From the NCBI GenBank assembly GCA_025963635.1, contig JAOQAK010000100.1:1-64000 (forward strand): 64,000 bases of DNA, in the 5' to 3' direction. Below, piece by piece: positions 19,015-26,485 of this stretch (positions are counted from its first letter, which is position 1; each line of letters starts with the position of its first letter). The notes beneath the pieces were generated by a model that had not been told where the DNA came from, ran no database searches, and saw only the letters and a list, made by a program, of their open reading frames with translations. Source of the stretch: Ferruginibacter sp. (GTDB taxonomy: Bacteria; Bacteroidota; Bacteroidia; Chitinophagales; Chitinophagaceae). Both the position numbers and the translations under genes were made by a program.

Positions 19015-19252
19015 GCTGCTTCTTTGCTACTCATTTTTTTATTACATAAAAGAGTAAGATGCTGTTTAAATTTAGTTTTAATAGTAGTATTTGGAGGCAT
19101 TGATGCCATTTTTACCACTGTTGATCCGCCACTGGCGGACGCCCATCTCGATGCTATGAAATACAAATGCTGGTTAACAAATATCTATTTCCAGAACAGC
19201 TTCTAAAACGCTCCCATATTAGTATTATCCACACTAGTAGTAGTTTTTGTCG

Positions 19253-19289
19253 GAGAATGACATTCTCTACTAACTTATTGATACATTTG
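19253..19289 (+). promoter_or_regulatory. Putative operator and -7 box upstream of scpA
   Basis: A perfect inverted repeat with 7-bp arms (GAGAATG/CATTCTC, 1-nt centre) sits just before TACATTTG, which fits TAnnTTTG. The dyad covers the place where a -33 element would lie, so it could be a repressor or activator site. This is inference from position only. Confidence 0.35.
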
Positions 19290-19329
19290 CCGCGATCGAT
19301 AATATGGGTTTAATTAAACGTTTTCCACA

Positions 19330-20127
19330 TTGAATAATGAGACATACCAAATAAAACTAGACCAGTTTGAGGGTCCGTTTGATCTTTTACTTTTTTTCAT
19401 AGAAAGGGATGAGCTGGATATTTATAATATTCCCATCACAAAAATCACCAATGATTTCCTTGACTTTATTCATCATTCAGAAAAGCTGAACATCGAACTA
19501 AGTAGCGAGTTTATTTTATTTATCAGCACATTGATGCGTATCAAGGCAAAGATGTTGATACCCCGGAAGGAAATTGATGCACAGGGAAATGAAATCGATC
19601 CACGGCAGGAACTGATCAACAAAATCCTTGAATACAAACGTTTTAAGGAAGCCTCCATAAAAATGGCCGAGCTTGAGGAGATCCGTATGCTGATGATCCG
19701 TCGTGGAAACCTGCATAAAGAGCTTTCACAGATTGGTGAGGAATTTGGAGAAGGCACCGAAATACAGGCGGTCACCCTTTTTAAGCTGATGAAGGCCTTT
19801 GAAAAAGTGGTTAACAGGCTTCGTGAAAGGAATAATAAACCTGTTCATACTGTTGTTCAATACAATTATACAATGGAAGAAAGCAGGGAATTCATGCTGG
19901 ATACCTGCCGCAAAGAAAAAACAGTAACTTTTGAAAAGATATTTGACATATGCGAAAACCGCATTCATGCTATCTTTTTATTTTTAAGTCTGCTCGAACT
20001 GGTGCAACAAAAATATATGATGATTGTAACCGGTGAAGGAAGAAATAATTTTATAATTGAATACAATGAAAACCGCGAGGAAGATACTTCCACAACCCTT
20101 GATTACAATGAAATGACGAGTTTTTAA
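19330..20127 (+). CDS. scpA: Segregation and condensation protein A (ScpA kleisin)
   Basis: ScpA is the kleisin that bridges SMC heads and works with ScpB in chromosome condensation and segregation. The 265-aa protein has the family N-terminus YQIKLDQFEGPFDLLLFFIE, then DIYNIPITKITNDFLDFI and LSSEFILFISTLMRIKAKML. The C-terminal winged-helix part includes FLFLSLLELVQQKYMMI. The start appears to be TTG at 19330: the only nearby ATG (19337) is out of frame, and starting later would cut the conserved N-terminal domain. No scpB or smc gene lies nearby. Confidence 0.93.
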   Translation: MNNETYQIKLDQFEGPFDLLLFFIERDELDIYNIPITKITNDFLDFIHHSEKLNIELSSEFILFISTLMRIKAKMLIPRKEIDAQGNEIDPRQELINKILEYKRFKEASIKMAELEEIRMLMIRRGNLHKELSQIGEEFGEGTEIQAVTLFKLMKAFEKVVNRLRERNNKPVHTVVQYNYTMEESREFMLDTCRKEKTVTFEKIFDICENRIHAIFLFLSLLELVQQKYMMIVTGEGRNNFIIEYNENREEDTSTTLDYNEMTSF

Positions 20128-20243
20128 CTGCCATTGCAATACTGAACATGCAGGGGTGGCTGTTTAAACTCCAACAAAAATGTAAGTACCAGAGTAATTT
20201 AACTTTTGAAAATACGGCTCATTTTTATGGTGCCAAACATGCA

Positions 20244-20272
20244 CAAAAAAACCGGCAAGGTTAAGCCGGTTT
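20244..20272 (-). terminator. Intrinsic terminator of dxs
   Basis: ACCGGC/GCCGGT stem (20251-20270) is followed on the - strand by seven T. It lies about 20 bp beyond the dxs stop. Confidence 0.85.
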
Positions 20273-20291
20273 ACAAGTTGCACAATTATTT

Positions 20292-22226
20292 TTATTGAAA
20301 AGTATCAGAAACCTTTACCTTCTCTTTCATCATTTCCCTCAGCACTGCTACGATTGCATTGGCATCTAAACCAATCTCTTTATACAACTCCTTTGGCGAG
20401 CCATGTTCCACCAAACGATCCGGGATGCCCATAATCTTTACATCTGCTTTATACCCATTGTCGTTCATAAACTCCAATATTGCACTGCCAAATCCGCCCA
20501 TAATGGCTCCATCTTCAATAGTAATAATTTTGGTGAATTTGCCAAACACTTCGTGCAGCAGTTCCTTATCAAGGGGTTTTACAAAACGCATATCATAGTG
20601 TGCAGGATTAATCCCCTCTGCCCTTACCTCGCGGATAGCCGCCGCGGCAAAGTTGCCCGGGTGACCAAAGGATAGAATCGCAACATCCTGCCCATCTTTT
20701 AATTTTCTTCCTTTGCCAATTTGAATCTCTTCGAAAGGAGTTTTCCACTCCGGCATAACGCCTTCACCTCTTGGATACCGGATCACAAAGGGGTTTTTAG
20801 TACTGGCCAACTGTGATGTGTACATCAGGTTCCGTAGTTCCTTTTCATTCATCGGTGCACTGATGATCATATTCGGTATGCAACGCATATAGGCGATATC
20901 ATAACAACCATGATGTGTAGGTCCGTCTTCCCCTACCAGCCCGGCACGGTCTAAACAAAACACCACCGGTAAATTCTGTATGGCTACATCATGGATGACC
21001 ATATCATACGCACGTTGCATAAAACTGGAGTATATATTGCAGAACACCCTCATCCCCTGCGTTGCCAGTCCGGCACTTAATGTAACCGCATGTTGCTCGC
21101 AAATGCCCACATCAAATGCCCTGTTAGGCATCTTCTCCATCATATATTTTAAAGAAGAACCACTGGGCATGGCGGGAGTGATACCCACGATCGTTTCGTT
21201 CATTTCCGCGAGTTCGATAATCGTATGTCCAAATACATCCTGGTATTTCGGTGGTTGCGGAATATCAAATTTTTTCTTTACGATTTCGCCCGTGATCTTA
21301 TCAAACAAACCGGGCGCATGCCATTTGGTTTGATCCTTCTCAGCAAGCGCATAGCCCTTTCCCTTTACGGTGCGGATATGTAATATTTTAGGGCCGGCAA
21401 TCCCTTTCAGATCAGCAAGCGTTTCTACGAGTTTGGTGATATTATGCCCATCAATCGGACCAAAATAACGCAGTTGCAAAGCTTCGAAAAGATTGCTGCT
21501 TTTACTAACCATTCCTTTCAGGCTCGCTTCTACCTTACTGGCCATTTCACGACTGAAATTTTTGCCCATGGGCAATTTACCCAGGGCCTTCCATACATTG
21601 TCACGCAGTTCGTTATAGGTATGTGAAGTAGTGATATCGGTTAAATATTCCTTGAGTGCACCAACATTGGGATCAATGCTCATGCAGTTATCATTCAAAA
21701 TAATCAGCACATTGCTATTGGCTGTTCCCGCATGGTTCATTGCTTCAAAAGCAAGTCCGGCCGTCATGGCTCCATCCCCGATTACGGCAATGTGTTGCCT
21801 GTCTTTTTCTCCTTTATAATAACTGGCCATCGCCATGCCTAGCGCAGCGCTGATGGAAGTGGAAGAATGGCCAACCCCAAAAGTATCATATTCACTTTCG
21901 CTACGGTTAGGAAAGCCACTAATGCCGTGGTATTTTCTATTGGTTGGAAATGAATCCCTTCTGCCGGTTAAAATTTTGTGGCCATAAGCCTGGTGACCTA
22001 CATCCCAAACCAGCTGGTCGTAGGGAGTATTAAATACATAATGCAATGCCACACTCAATTCCACCACTCCTAAACTGGCAGCGAAATGGCCACCATGTAC
22101 ACTTACTACGTCGATGATATATTGACGCAATTCATCACACACCTGGTGCAATTGCTCTTTATTTACTTTTTTTAAATCACCCGGACTATTGATGTTCCTT
22201 AGTAATTTGCCTGCTTTAATCTCCAT
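20292..22226 (-). CDS. dxs: 1-deoxy-D-xylulose-5-phosphate synthase
   Basis: Dxs condenses pyruvate and glyceraldehyde 3-phosphate to DXP, the first step of the MEP isoprenoid pathway and a source for thiamine and pyridoxal. The 644-aa enzyme is full length. The N-terminal ThDP domain shows WDVGHQAYGHKILTGRR, and IGDGAMTAGLAFEAMNHAG with NDNCMSI is the cofactor-binding motif. The central transketolase-pyrimidine domain has DVGICEQHAVTLSAGLA and DRAGLVGEDGPTHHG. The C-terminal transketolase domain runs to the end. It is monocistronic with its own terminator; a GC-rich palindromic repeat lies 30 bp before its start. Confidence 0.97.
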   Translation of the reverse strand: MEIKAGKLLRNINSPGDLKKVNKEQLHQVCDELRQYIIDVVSVHGGHFAASLGVVELSVALHYVFNTPYDQLVWDVGHQAYGHKILTGRRDSFPTNRKYHGISGFPNRSESEYDTFGVGHSSTSISAALGMAMASYYKGEKDRQHIAVIGDGAMTAGLAFEAMNHAGTANSNVLIILNDNCMSIDPNVGALKEYLTDITTSHTYNELRDNVWKALGKLPMGKNFSREMASKVEASLKGMVSKSSNLFEALQLRYFGPIDGHNITKLVETLADLKGIAGPKILHIRTVKGKGYALAEKDQTKWHAPGLFDKITGEIVKKKFDIPQPPKYQDVFGHTIIELAEMNETIVGITPAMPSGSSLKYMMEKMPNRAFDVGICEQHAVTLSAGLATQGMRVFCNIYSSFMQRAYDMVIHDVAIQNLPVVFCLDRAGLVGEDGPTHHGCYDIAYMRCIPNMIISAPMNEKELRNLMYTSQLASTKNPFVIRYPRGEGVMPEWKTPFEEIQIGKGRKLKDGQDVAILSFGHPGNFAAAAIREVRAEGINPAHYDMRFVKPLDKELLHEVFGKFTKIITIEDGAIMGGFGSAILEFMNDNGYKADVKIMGIPDRLVEHGSPKELYKEIGLDANAIVAVLREMMKEKVKVSDTFQ

Positions 22227-22255
22227 GCTGGTTTGTTTGCGCTGTAAAGGTAATA

Positions 22256-22296
22256 AAAGCCTCCCTGCCCTCCAAAGGAGGGTTCTTGTACCCTGA
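22256..22296. repeat. GC-rich palindromic repeat, intergenic copy
   Basis: AAAGCCTCCCTGCCCTCCAA then AGGAGGGTTCTTGTACCCTGA. CCCTCC/GGAGGG form a stem, and the same unit occurs at 33411-33453 inside a gene. The copy lies in the leader of dxs. Confidence 0.8.
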
Positions 22297-22425
22297 ATAT
22301 TCTAATCTCTTGTTTTATAGGTTTGTTTCAGTCTCAATGTATCGGTATAAGAGATAATCTTTCGAACCAAAACCCCCTCGCTTTCATTCAACAATCTATG
22401 GATTAACATATTTAATAGATAATTG

Positions 22426-23181
22426 TTATTCGATGTTTTGAAGAACTGGCAATTGAGCATACTGCATCATGTTTAATATTAAATCCGGGTTGGGGCAATT
22501 GTGTTGGTATTTTTCCCTTTCATCTATTGTGCAAACGCCTGGATAATCGCCTTCTTTCAAATTCATATCGCCAATTACCTGGAAATGCAAATGAGGCGGC
22601 CATGATCCGTTTTCAGCCGGATCACCAAAATGAGCGATCTTTTCTCCGCGGGAGATATACTTTCCTTTTTGCAGTTGTGCAATATCCGCCAGGCTTACAT
22701 GCCCGTATAAAGTGTGGAACACAATCGTGTCCAGCTGGTGCTGAAGGATAATTGTGGCTCCGTAATCGCCAAAATTATCATTGAAGGCAAAACTGTGCAC
22801 CACTCCTCCAACCGGTACGAATACTTCTGTTCCTGCCGGCCCCCAGATATCAATACCAAGATGAACAGAACGGCCGGCGAAGCCAGGATTTTGCCCGTTG
22901 CGAAAAGATTTGGGATCAGTTGAATTGAAAAGTTGGCTTCTTTTATACAATACCCTGTCTTCCATATAGCCTCCTATGCCAAGCCTGGCATCATGTATTT
23001 TGAGTTGGGTATTGATATAGCGGGAAAAATGCCCCGTGTCCAAAAGATCTTCCTGTGCAAGTTCCTTATTGGAAGATGTGAAATTGAAATGATAGAGTTT
23101 CGCTTTTGCAGGGTCGAAATTTACCACCGGGCGAAAACCCGGGCGGTTCTTAAGCAATATATTCTCTAATTCAGTTCTCAT
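22426..23181 (-). CDS. M23-family (LytM-like) peptidase domain protein without signal peptide
   Basis: This 251-aa protein carries an M23 zinc metallopeptidase core with intact ligand motifs: HLGID (H107, D111), LYGH (H161) and HLHF (H197, H199). Typical M23 enzymes are exported peptidoglycan endopeptidases, but no signal peptide or membrane helix is visible here. The segments HLGIDIWGPAGTEVFVP, GSWPPHLHFQ, GDYPGV and CPNPDLILN instead resemble the M23-like module found inside large phosphotransferase/M23/class III aminotransferase fusion proteins. It may therefore act in the cytoplasm on a small substrate. This is inference from motif resemblance. It lies between dxs and the pyrimidine operon and probably has its own transcript. 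Confidence 0.8.
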   Translation of the reverse strand: MRTELENILLKNRPGFRPVVNFDPAKAKLYHFNFTSSNKELAQEDLLDTGHFSRYINTQLKIHDARLGIGGYMEDRVLYKRSQLFNSTDPKSFRNGQNPGFAGRSVHLGIDIWGPAGTEVFVPVGGVVHSFAFNDNFGDYGATIILQHQLDTIVFHTLYGHVSLADIAQLQKGKYISRGEKIAHFGDPAENGSWPPHLHFQVIGDMNLKEGDYPGVCTIDEREKYQHNCPNPDLILNMMQYAQLPVLQNIE

Positions 23182-23284
23182 GTAATGAAGGTAAGTATAT
23201 TAGCAGGGATGTTTGGTGATGCCTGTCATATACTTCATGTGTAAGTCTTACATTGAGAAGTTTAAATTGAGCTGTAATGTTAAT

Positions 23285-24520
23285 TTACCTTTTTAACACC
23301 TGCAAAACAGTTCCGTATAATACTTCTGCCCCCAGTGCAAGATCCTCATAAGAAGCATATTCTAATGGGTTGTGACTGATGCCATCTTTGCAGCGGATAA
23401 AGATCATTCCATAATCGCAGGCGTAAGATAAAGCGAGTGCATCATGAAAAGGGCCGCTCATCAATTCGGGTGCATCCAGGCCTGCCGCCTTGCATTCTGC
23501 ATGAATGATCGCCTTTATCCAATCGGCACAATACCTTGGCTCACTATTGGTATCTTCCGTGATCTCATAAGTCAGGGAATGTTTTTGCGTGATGGACTCA
23601 ACCTGGTCTCTCAACTGCTTTTCATAACGGTTCCTTCTTGCCAGGTCAATATCTCTCAGGTCGACTGTAAAAATTACTTCTTCCGGAATAATATTGCGGG
23701 ATGCAGGAAATACATTGAGCGTGCCGACGGTGCCAACGGTAGGCGCTCCCGCAACCTGCGTAGCGATCTGGTTAAGTGCTACAATAATTTCTGCAGCTCC
23801 CAGCAAAGCATCTTTTCGAATGGCCATGGGTACTGAACCCGTGTGCCCCGCCATGCCTTTCAACTTTACAGTTAGCCAAAGCGGCCCGGAGATACCCGAA
23901 ACAACTCCCACCGGGTGATTGGCCATATCTAAAATCGGCCCCTGCTCAATGTGTAGTTCAAGAAAACAAAAGATGCTTCCGGGTGCATATTCGGATTCTT
24001 TAAATTTGGTGGGATCGCAGCCAAAATCTTTCAATGCCTGCTCCCTCGTGATACCGTCTTTATCAGTCCTTTGCAGCTCGCCATCTTCCAACTTACCTAA
24101 AATTCCCCTCGATCCAAAAAGGCCTTTGTTAAACCGCCAGCCTTCTTCATCGGCAAAGGATACCACTTCAATACTTCTATCGGGGTGAATACCATTTTCT
24201 GTCAAGGTTGCAACGGCTTCAATTGCGCACAACACGCCGGCAACTCCGTCAAAGCGGCCGCCATAAGGTTGAGAATCCAGGTGAGAGCCCATCATCAGTA
24301 CGGGAAGCGCCGGATTATTTCCCGGCAACCTGCCGATTAAATTGCCAAAGTTATCAATGTAGGTTGTCATGCCTGCTTCCTGCATCCAGGTGGCTGCAAT
24401 TTCAAAAGCCTGTTTTTCGAGCGAGGTCATCGTAGGTCTGCAAGTGCCGGTTTCACCAATTTTGCCTATCTGGCTCATGGCTTCAAAATGCTGTTGAAGA
24501 CGGGTGGGGTTTATTTTCAT
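23285..24520 (-). CDS. M20-family amidohydrolase (N-carbamoyl-amino-acid hydrolase/allantoate amidohydrolase type)
   Basis: This 411-aa dinuclear metal hydrolase belongs to the HyuC/AllC/beta-alanine synthase branch of peptidase family M20. Visible metal-binding segments are MGSHLDSQPYGGRFDGVAG, FADEEGWRF and LELHIEQGPIL. SGPFHDALALSYACDYGMIF is near the end, and a dimerisation domain lies in the middle (about 210-325). It is the last gene of the pyrimidine degradation operon, so N-carbamoyl-beta-alanine or a related ureido compound is the likely substrate. That would duplicate the nitrilase-type enzyme at 27876. Allantoate is an alternative. I chose ATG 24520 (MKINPTRLQQHFE); the longer frame to 24631 would overlap preA and adds an unrelated leader. 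Confidence 0.88.
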   Translation of the reverse strand: MKINPTRLQQHFEAMSQIGKIGETGTCRPTMTSLEKQAFEIAATWMQEAGMTTYIDNFGNLIGRLPGNNPALPVLMMGSHLDSQPYGGRFDGVAGVLCAIEAVATLTENGIHPDRSIEVVSFADEEGWRFNKGLFGSRGILGKLEDGELQRTDKDGITREQALKDFGCDPTKFKESEYAPGSIFCFLELHIEQGPILDMANHPVGVVSGISGPLWLTVKLKGMAGHTGSVPMAIRKDALLGAAEIIVALNQIATQVAGAPTVGTVGTLNVFPASRNIIPEEVIFTVDLRDIDLARRNRYEKQLRDQVESITQKHSLTYEITEDTNSEPRYCADWIKAIIHAECKAAGLDAPELMSGPFHDALALSYACDYGMIFIRCKDGISHNPLEYASYEDLALGAEVLYGTVLQVLKR

Positions 24521-24627
24521 ATTGAACCGGTTAATATGCACTTTTAAAAATAGTGTAAATGAAATAAAAGAATTGGGTGTTGGGTAAATGGAACATGCCA
24601 CAGTTGAGTGATAACTTAACCGACAAA

Positions 24628-25896
24628 TCAATGATCATTCAATGGCAACCCGAGTCGCTGATACTCTTTCCAGTTCAGGTACTCCGGTGCTACCCTGTGT
24701 TCTTCCATTGTAATGCAATCTACAACAGGGCAGATAAGCTGGCATAAATTACAGCCAACACATTCTTCTTCTTTAATGGTATAGGTGTTGTAAGGTTTCC
24801 CATATTGGAGATTGATCGACTGATGTGAGCCGTCTTCGCAGGCAATATAGCACAGCCCACAATGAATACATTTGTCCTGGTTAATTTTCGCGATATGATG
24901 ATAATTAATATCAAGATCTTCCCAATGCGTTATTTTTTCTACCGACTTGCCGATAAAATCATAGATGGTTTTATATTCCTTTTCATCCATCCAGTTATTT
25001 AGCCCTTCACACAGATCTTCAATTATCCGAAAACCATGTTTCATCGCCGCCGTGCATACCTGTACGGTAGTAGCGCCGAGTAGCATAAATTCAACCGCAT
25101 CCCGCCAGGTGCTGATGCCGCCAATTCCGGAAACCGGAACACGGGAAGTAATGGGATCCTGTGTTATGTTGGTAAGCATTTTTAATGCGATTGGTTTTAC
25201 TGCCGGTCCACAATACCCGCCAAACACGGATTTACCTGCCACATATGGATTTGGCACGAGGGTATTCAAATCGATGCCCGTAATGGACTGAATGGTATTG
25301 ATCAGTGATAACGCATTGGTGCCCGCTTCCACGCAAGCCTTACCTGTTGGTACGGGTGAATGCACATTGGGAGTGAGCTTGGTGATGACGGGTATGGTGG
25401 CTTTTTCCATTACCCAGCCCACTACCATCCGCGCTATTTCAGGATCTTGTCCAACAGCTGCGCCCATTCCCCTTTCTGTCATTCCATGGGGACAACCGAA
25501 ATTCAGTTCCAGCCCGTGTGCACCGGTATCTTCCACTTTTTTAATCAGTTCGTGCCAACTTTCACGGTCATTATCGGCCATTAGGGATACTACCATTGCC
25601 CTATCGGGAAACAGCCTGATGCACTCCTCTATTTCCCGCAGGTTGATATCGAGCGGTCGATCACTGATCAACTCGATATTATTAAAGCCCATGACCCGGG
25701 CGCCATTAAAATTCACCGCGGAATACCTCGAAGAAACATTTTTAACCTGTGATCCCAGGGTTTTCCAAACCACGCCCCCCCAGCCTGCCTCAAAGGCACG
25801 CAGCACATTGATCTTTTTATCAGTAGGCGGCGCACTCGCCAGCCAATAGGGGTTGGGAGATTTAATGCCAAGTAAATTCGCTGAAATGTCTGCCAT
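24628..25896 (-). CDS. preA: NAD-dependent dihydropyrimidine dehydrogenase subunit PreA
   Basis: PreA is the FMN- and iron-sulfur subunit of the PreTA complex, which reduces uracil and thymine to their dihydro forms. The 422-aa protein has a dihydroorotate-dehydrogenase-like TIM barrel (about 1-320) with LGIKSPNPYWLASAPPT, ELNFGCPHGMTERGMG and PVSGIGGISTWRDAVEFML. A C-terminal two-cluster ferredoxin domain follows, with CIHCGLCYIAC and CVGCNLCQLICP. Its partner preT lies directly upstream in the operon, but the two are separated by a 580-bp GxxExxY element whose end is only about 10 bp from this ATG. The element therefore supplies the leader of preA. Confidence 0.96.
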   Translation of the reverse strand: MADISANLLGIKSPNPYWLASAPPTDKKINVLRAFEAGWGGVVWKTLGSQVKNVSSRYSAVNFNGARVMGFNNIELISDRPLDINLREIEECIRLFPDRAMVVSLMADNDRESWHELIKKVEDTGAHGLELNFGCPHGMTERGMGAAVGQDPEIARMVVGWVMEKATIPVITKLTPNVHSPVPTGKACVEAGTNALSLINTIQSITGIDLNTLVPNPYVAGKSVFGGYCGPAVKPIALKMLTNITQDPITSRVPVSGIGGISTWRDAVEFMLLGATTVQVCTAAMKHGFRIIEDLCEGLNNWMDEKEYKTIYDFIGKSVEKITHWEDLDINYHHIAKINQDKCIHCGLCYIACEDGSHQSINLQYGKPYNTYTIKEEECVGCNLCQLICPVVDCITMEEHRVAPEYLNWKEYQRLGLPLNDH

Positions 25897-25906
25897 ATAG
25901 GTATGT

Positions 25907-26047
25907 TTTCACGCAAAGACGCTAAGGAGCCAAGGCGCTAAGTTTTTTATAATTTATTTACTATTCTGTGTATGCAAGTTTTTCACGCAAAGACGCTGAG
26001 GAGCCAAGGCGCTAAGTTTTCTATAATTTATTTGCTATCCTGTGTAT
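25907..26047. repeat. Tandem duplication of the element's left arm and gene end
   Basis: Two copies of about 74 bp, differing at a few bases, contain the octamer arm plus the last eight or so codons of the GxxExxY gene (…IHRIANKL and stop). Only the copy nearer 26047 is joined to the gene; the other encodes IHRIVNKL and stop as a loose remnant. Confidence 0.85.
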
Positions 26048-26407
26048 GCCATCTTTGATTAAGTTGACATTAAAGTTTACTAGAAGGCCTAATTTACACC
26101 CCGTCAATTTTAGATAGGTCTGTACTTGTTTAAAATGGACCGGCGCCAAAGTTTCGATGGATTTTAATTCTATGATTACCTTATCTTCTATTACGATATC
26201 TGCCCTAAAACCAATTTCCATCCTGATAGTCTCATGTACCAATGGAACAGCTTGCTGCCTGGCAAATAAAAGACCTGTCTTCGCAAGTTCGAAGCAAAAT
26301 ATTTCTTCATAAACACTTTCCAACAGACCCGGTCCATAAGTAGAATGAATCTTAAAACATATATTAACAACCACTGCTGAAATATCATTTTCTGTAAGTA
26401 TACCCAT
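26021..26407 (-). CDS. GxxExxY protein (PD-(D/E)XK nuclease-like)
   Basis: This 128-aa protein carries the motif that names the family: G27-x-x-E30-x-x-Y33 within YGPGLLESVYEE. FRADIVIEDKVIIELKSI follows, where D70 and the E80-x-K82 pair resemble the PD-(D/E)XK nuclease core. Family function is not established. It is read in the same direction as the surrounding operon but has nothing to do with pyrimidine breakdown. It is bracketed by inverted octamer repeats and its 3' end is partly duplicated, which points to insertion as a unit. Codon use looks like the host. It is complete, at the normal family length of about 125-130 aa. Confidence 0.9.
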   Translation of the reverse strand: MGILTENDISAVVVNICFKIHSTYGPGLLESVYEEIFCFELAKTGLLFARQQAVPLVHETIRMEIGFRADIVIEDKVIIELKSIETLAPVHFKQVQTYLKLTGCKLGLLVNFNVNLIKDGIHRIANKL

Positions 26408-26485
26408 TCGTTTTTACTTTTTCCTGCCTTCATCTTAACTTCTTTTCTTCTTTGCTTCTTTGCTCCTTTGCGTCTTTGCGTGAAA

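Larger units (their letters stand above)
18977..19329. other. Intergenic region between mscL and scpA
   Basis: This 353-bp gap contains no convincing gene. It holds a diverged copy of the GC-rich palindrome (18984-19014), a perfect 15-bp dyad GAGAATG-A-CATTCTC (19253-19267) and a TACATTTG box (19282-19289) before scpA. Confidence 0.6.
25906..26485. mobile_element. GxxExxY-containing element with inverted octanucleotide-repeat arms
   Basis: The unit begins on the + strand with TTTTCACGCAAAGACGCTAA and ends, in reverse, with TTTCACGCAAAGACGCAAAG. Each arm is a run of 8-bp units of the form RCGCNAAG. The left arm is present twice (25907 and 25980 onward). The single gene inside is GxxExxY. The right end touches the preT stop codon and the left end lies 10 bp before the preA ATG, so it sits precisely in an operon gap. 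No target duplication is obvious. Confidence 0.7.

Noticed and set aside
19024..19206. 60-codon open frame between mscL and scpA
   Set aside because: No family features and a poor composition for coding; it lies beside a palindromic repeat.
24521..24631. N-terminal extension of the M20 amidohydrolase
   Set aside because: It overlaps the preA stop and encodes no family sequence; the ATG at 24520 matches the expected start.
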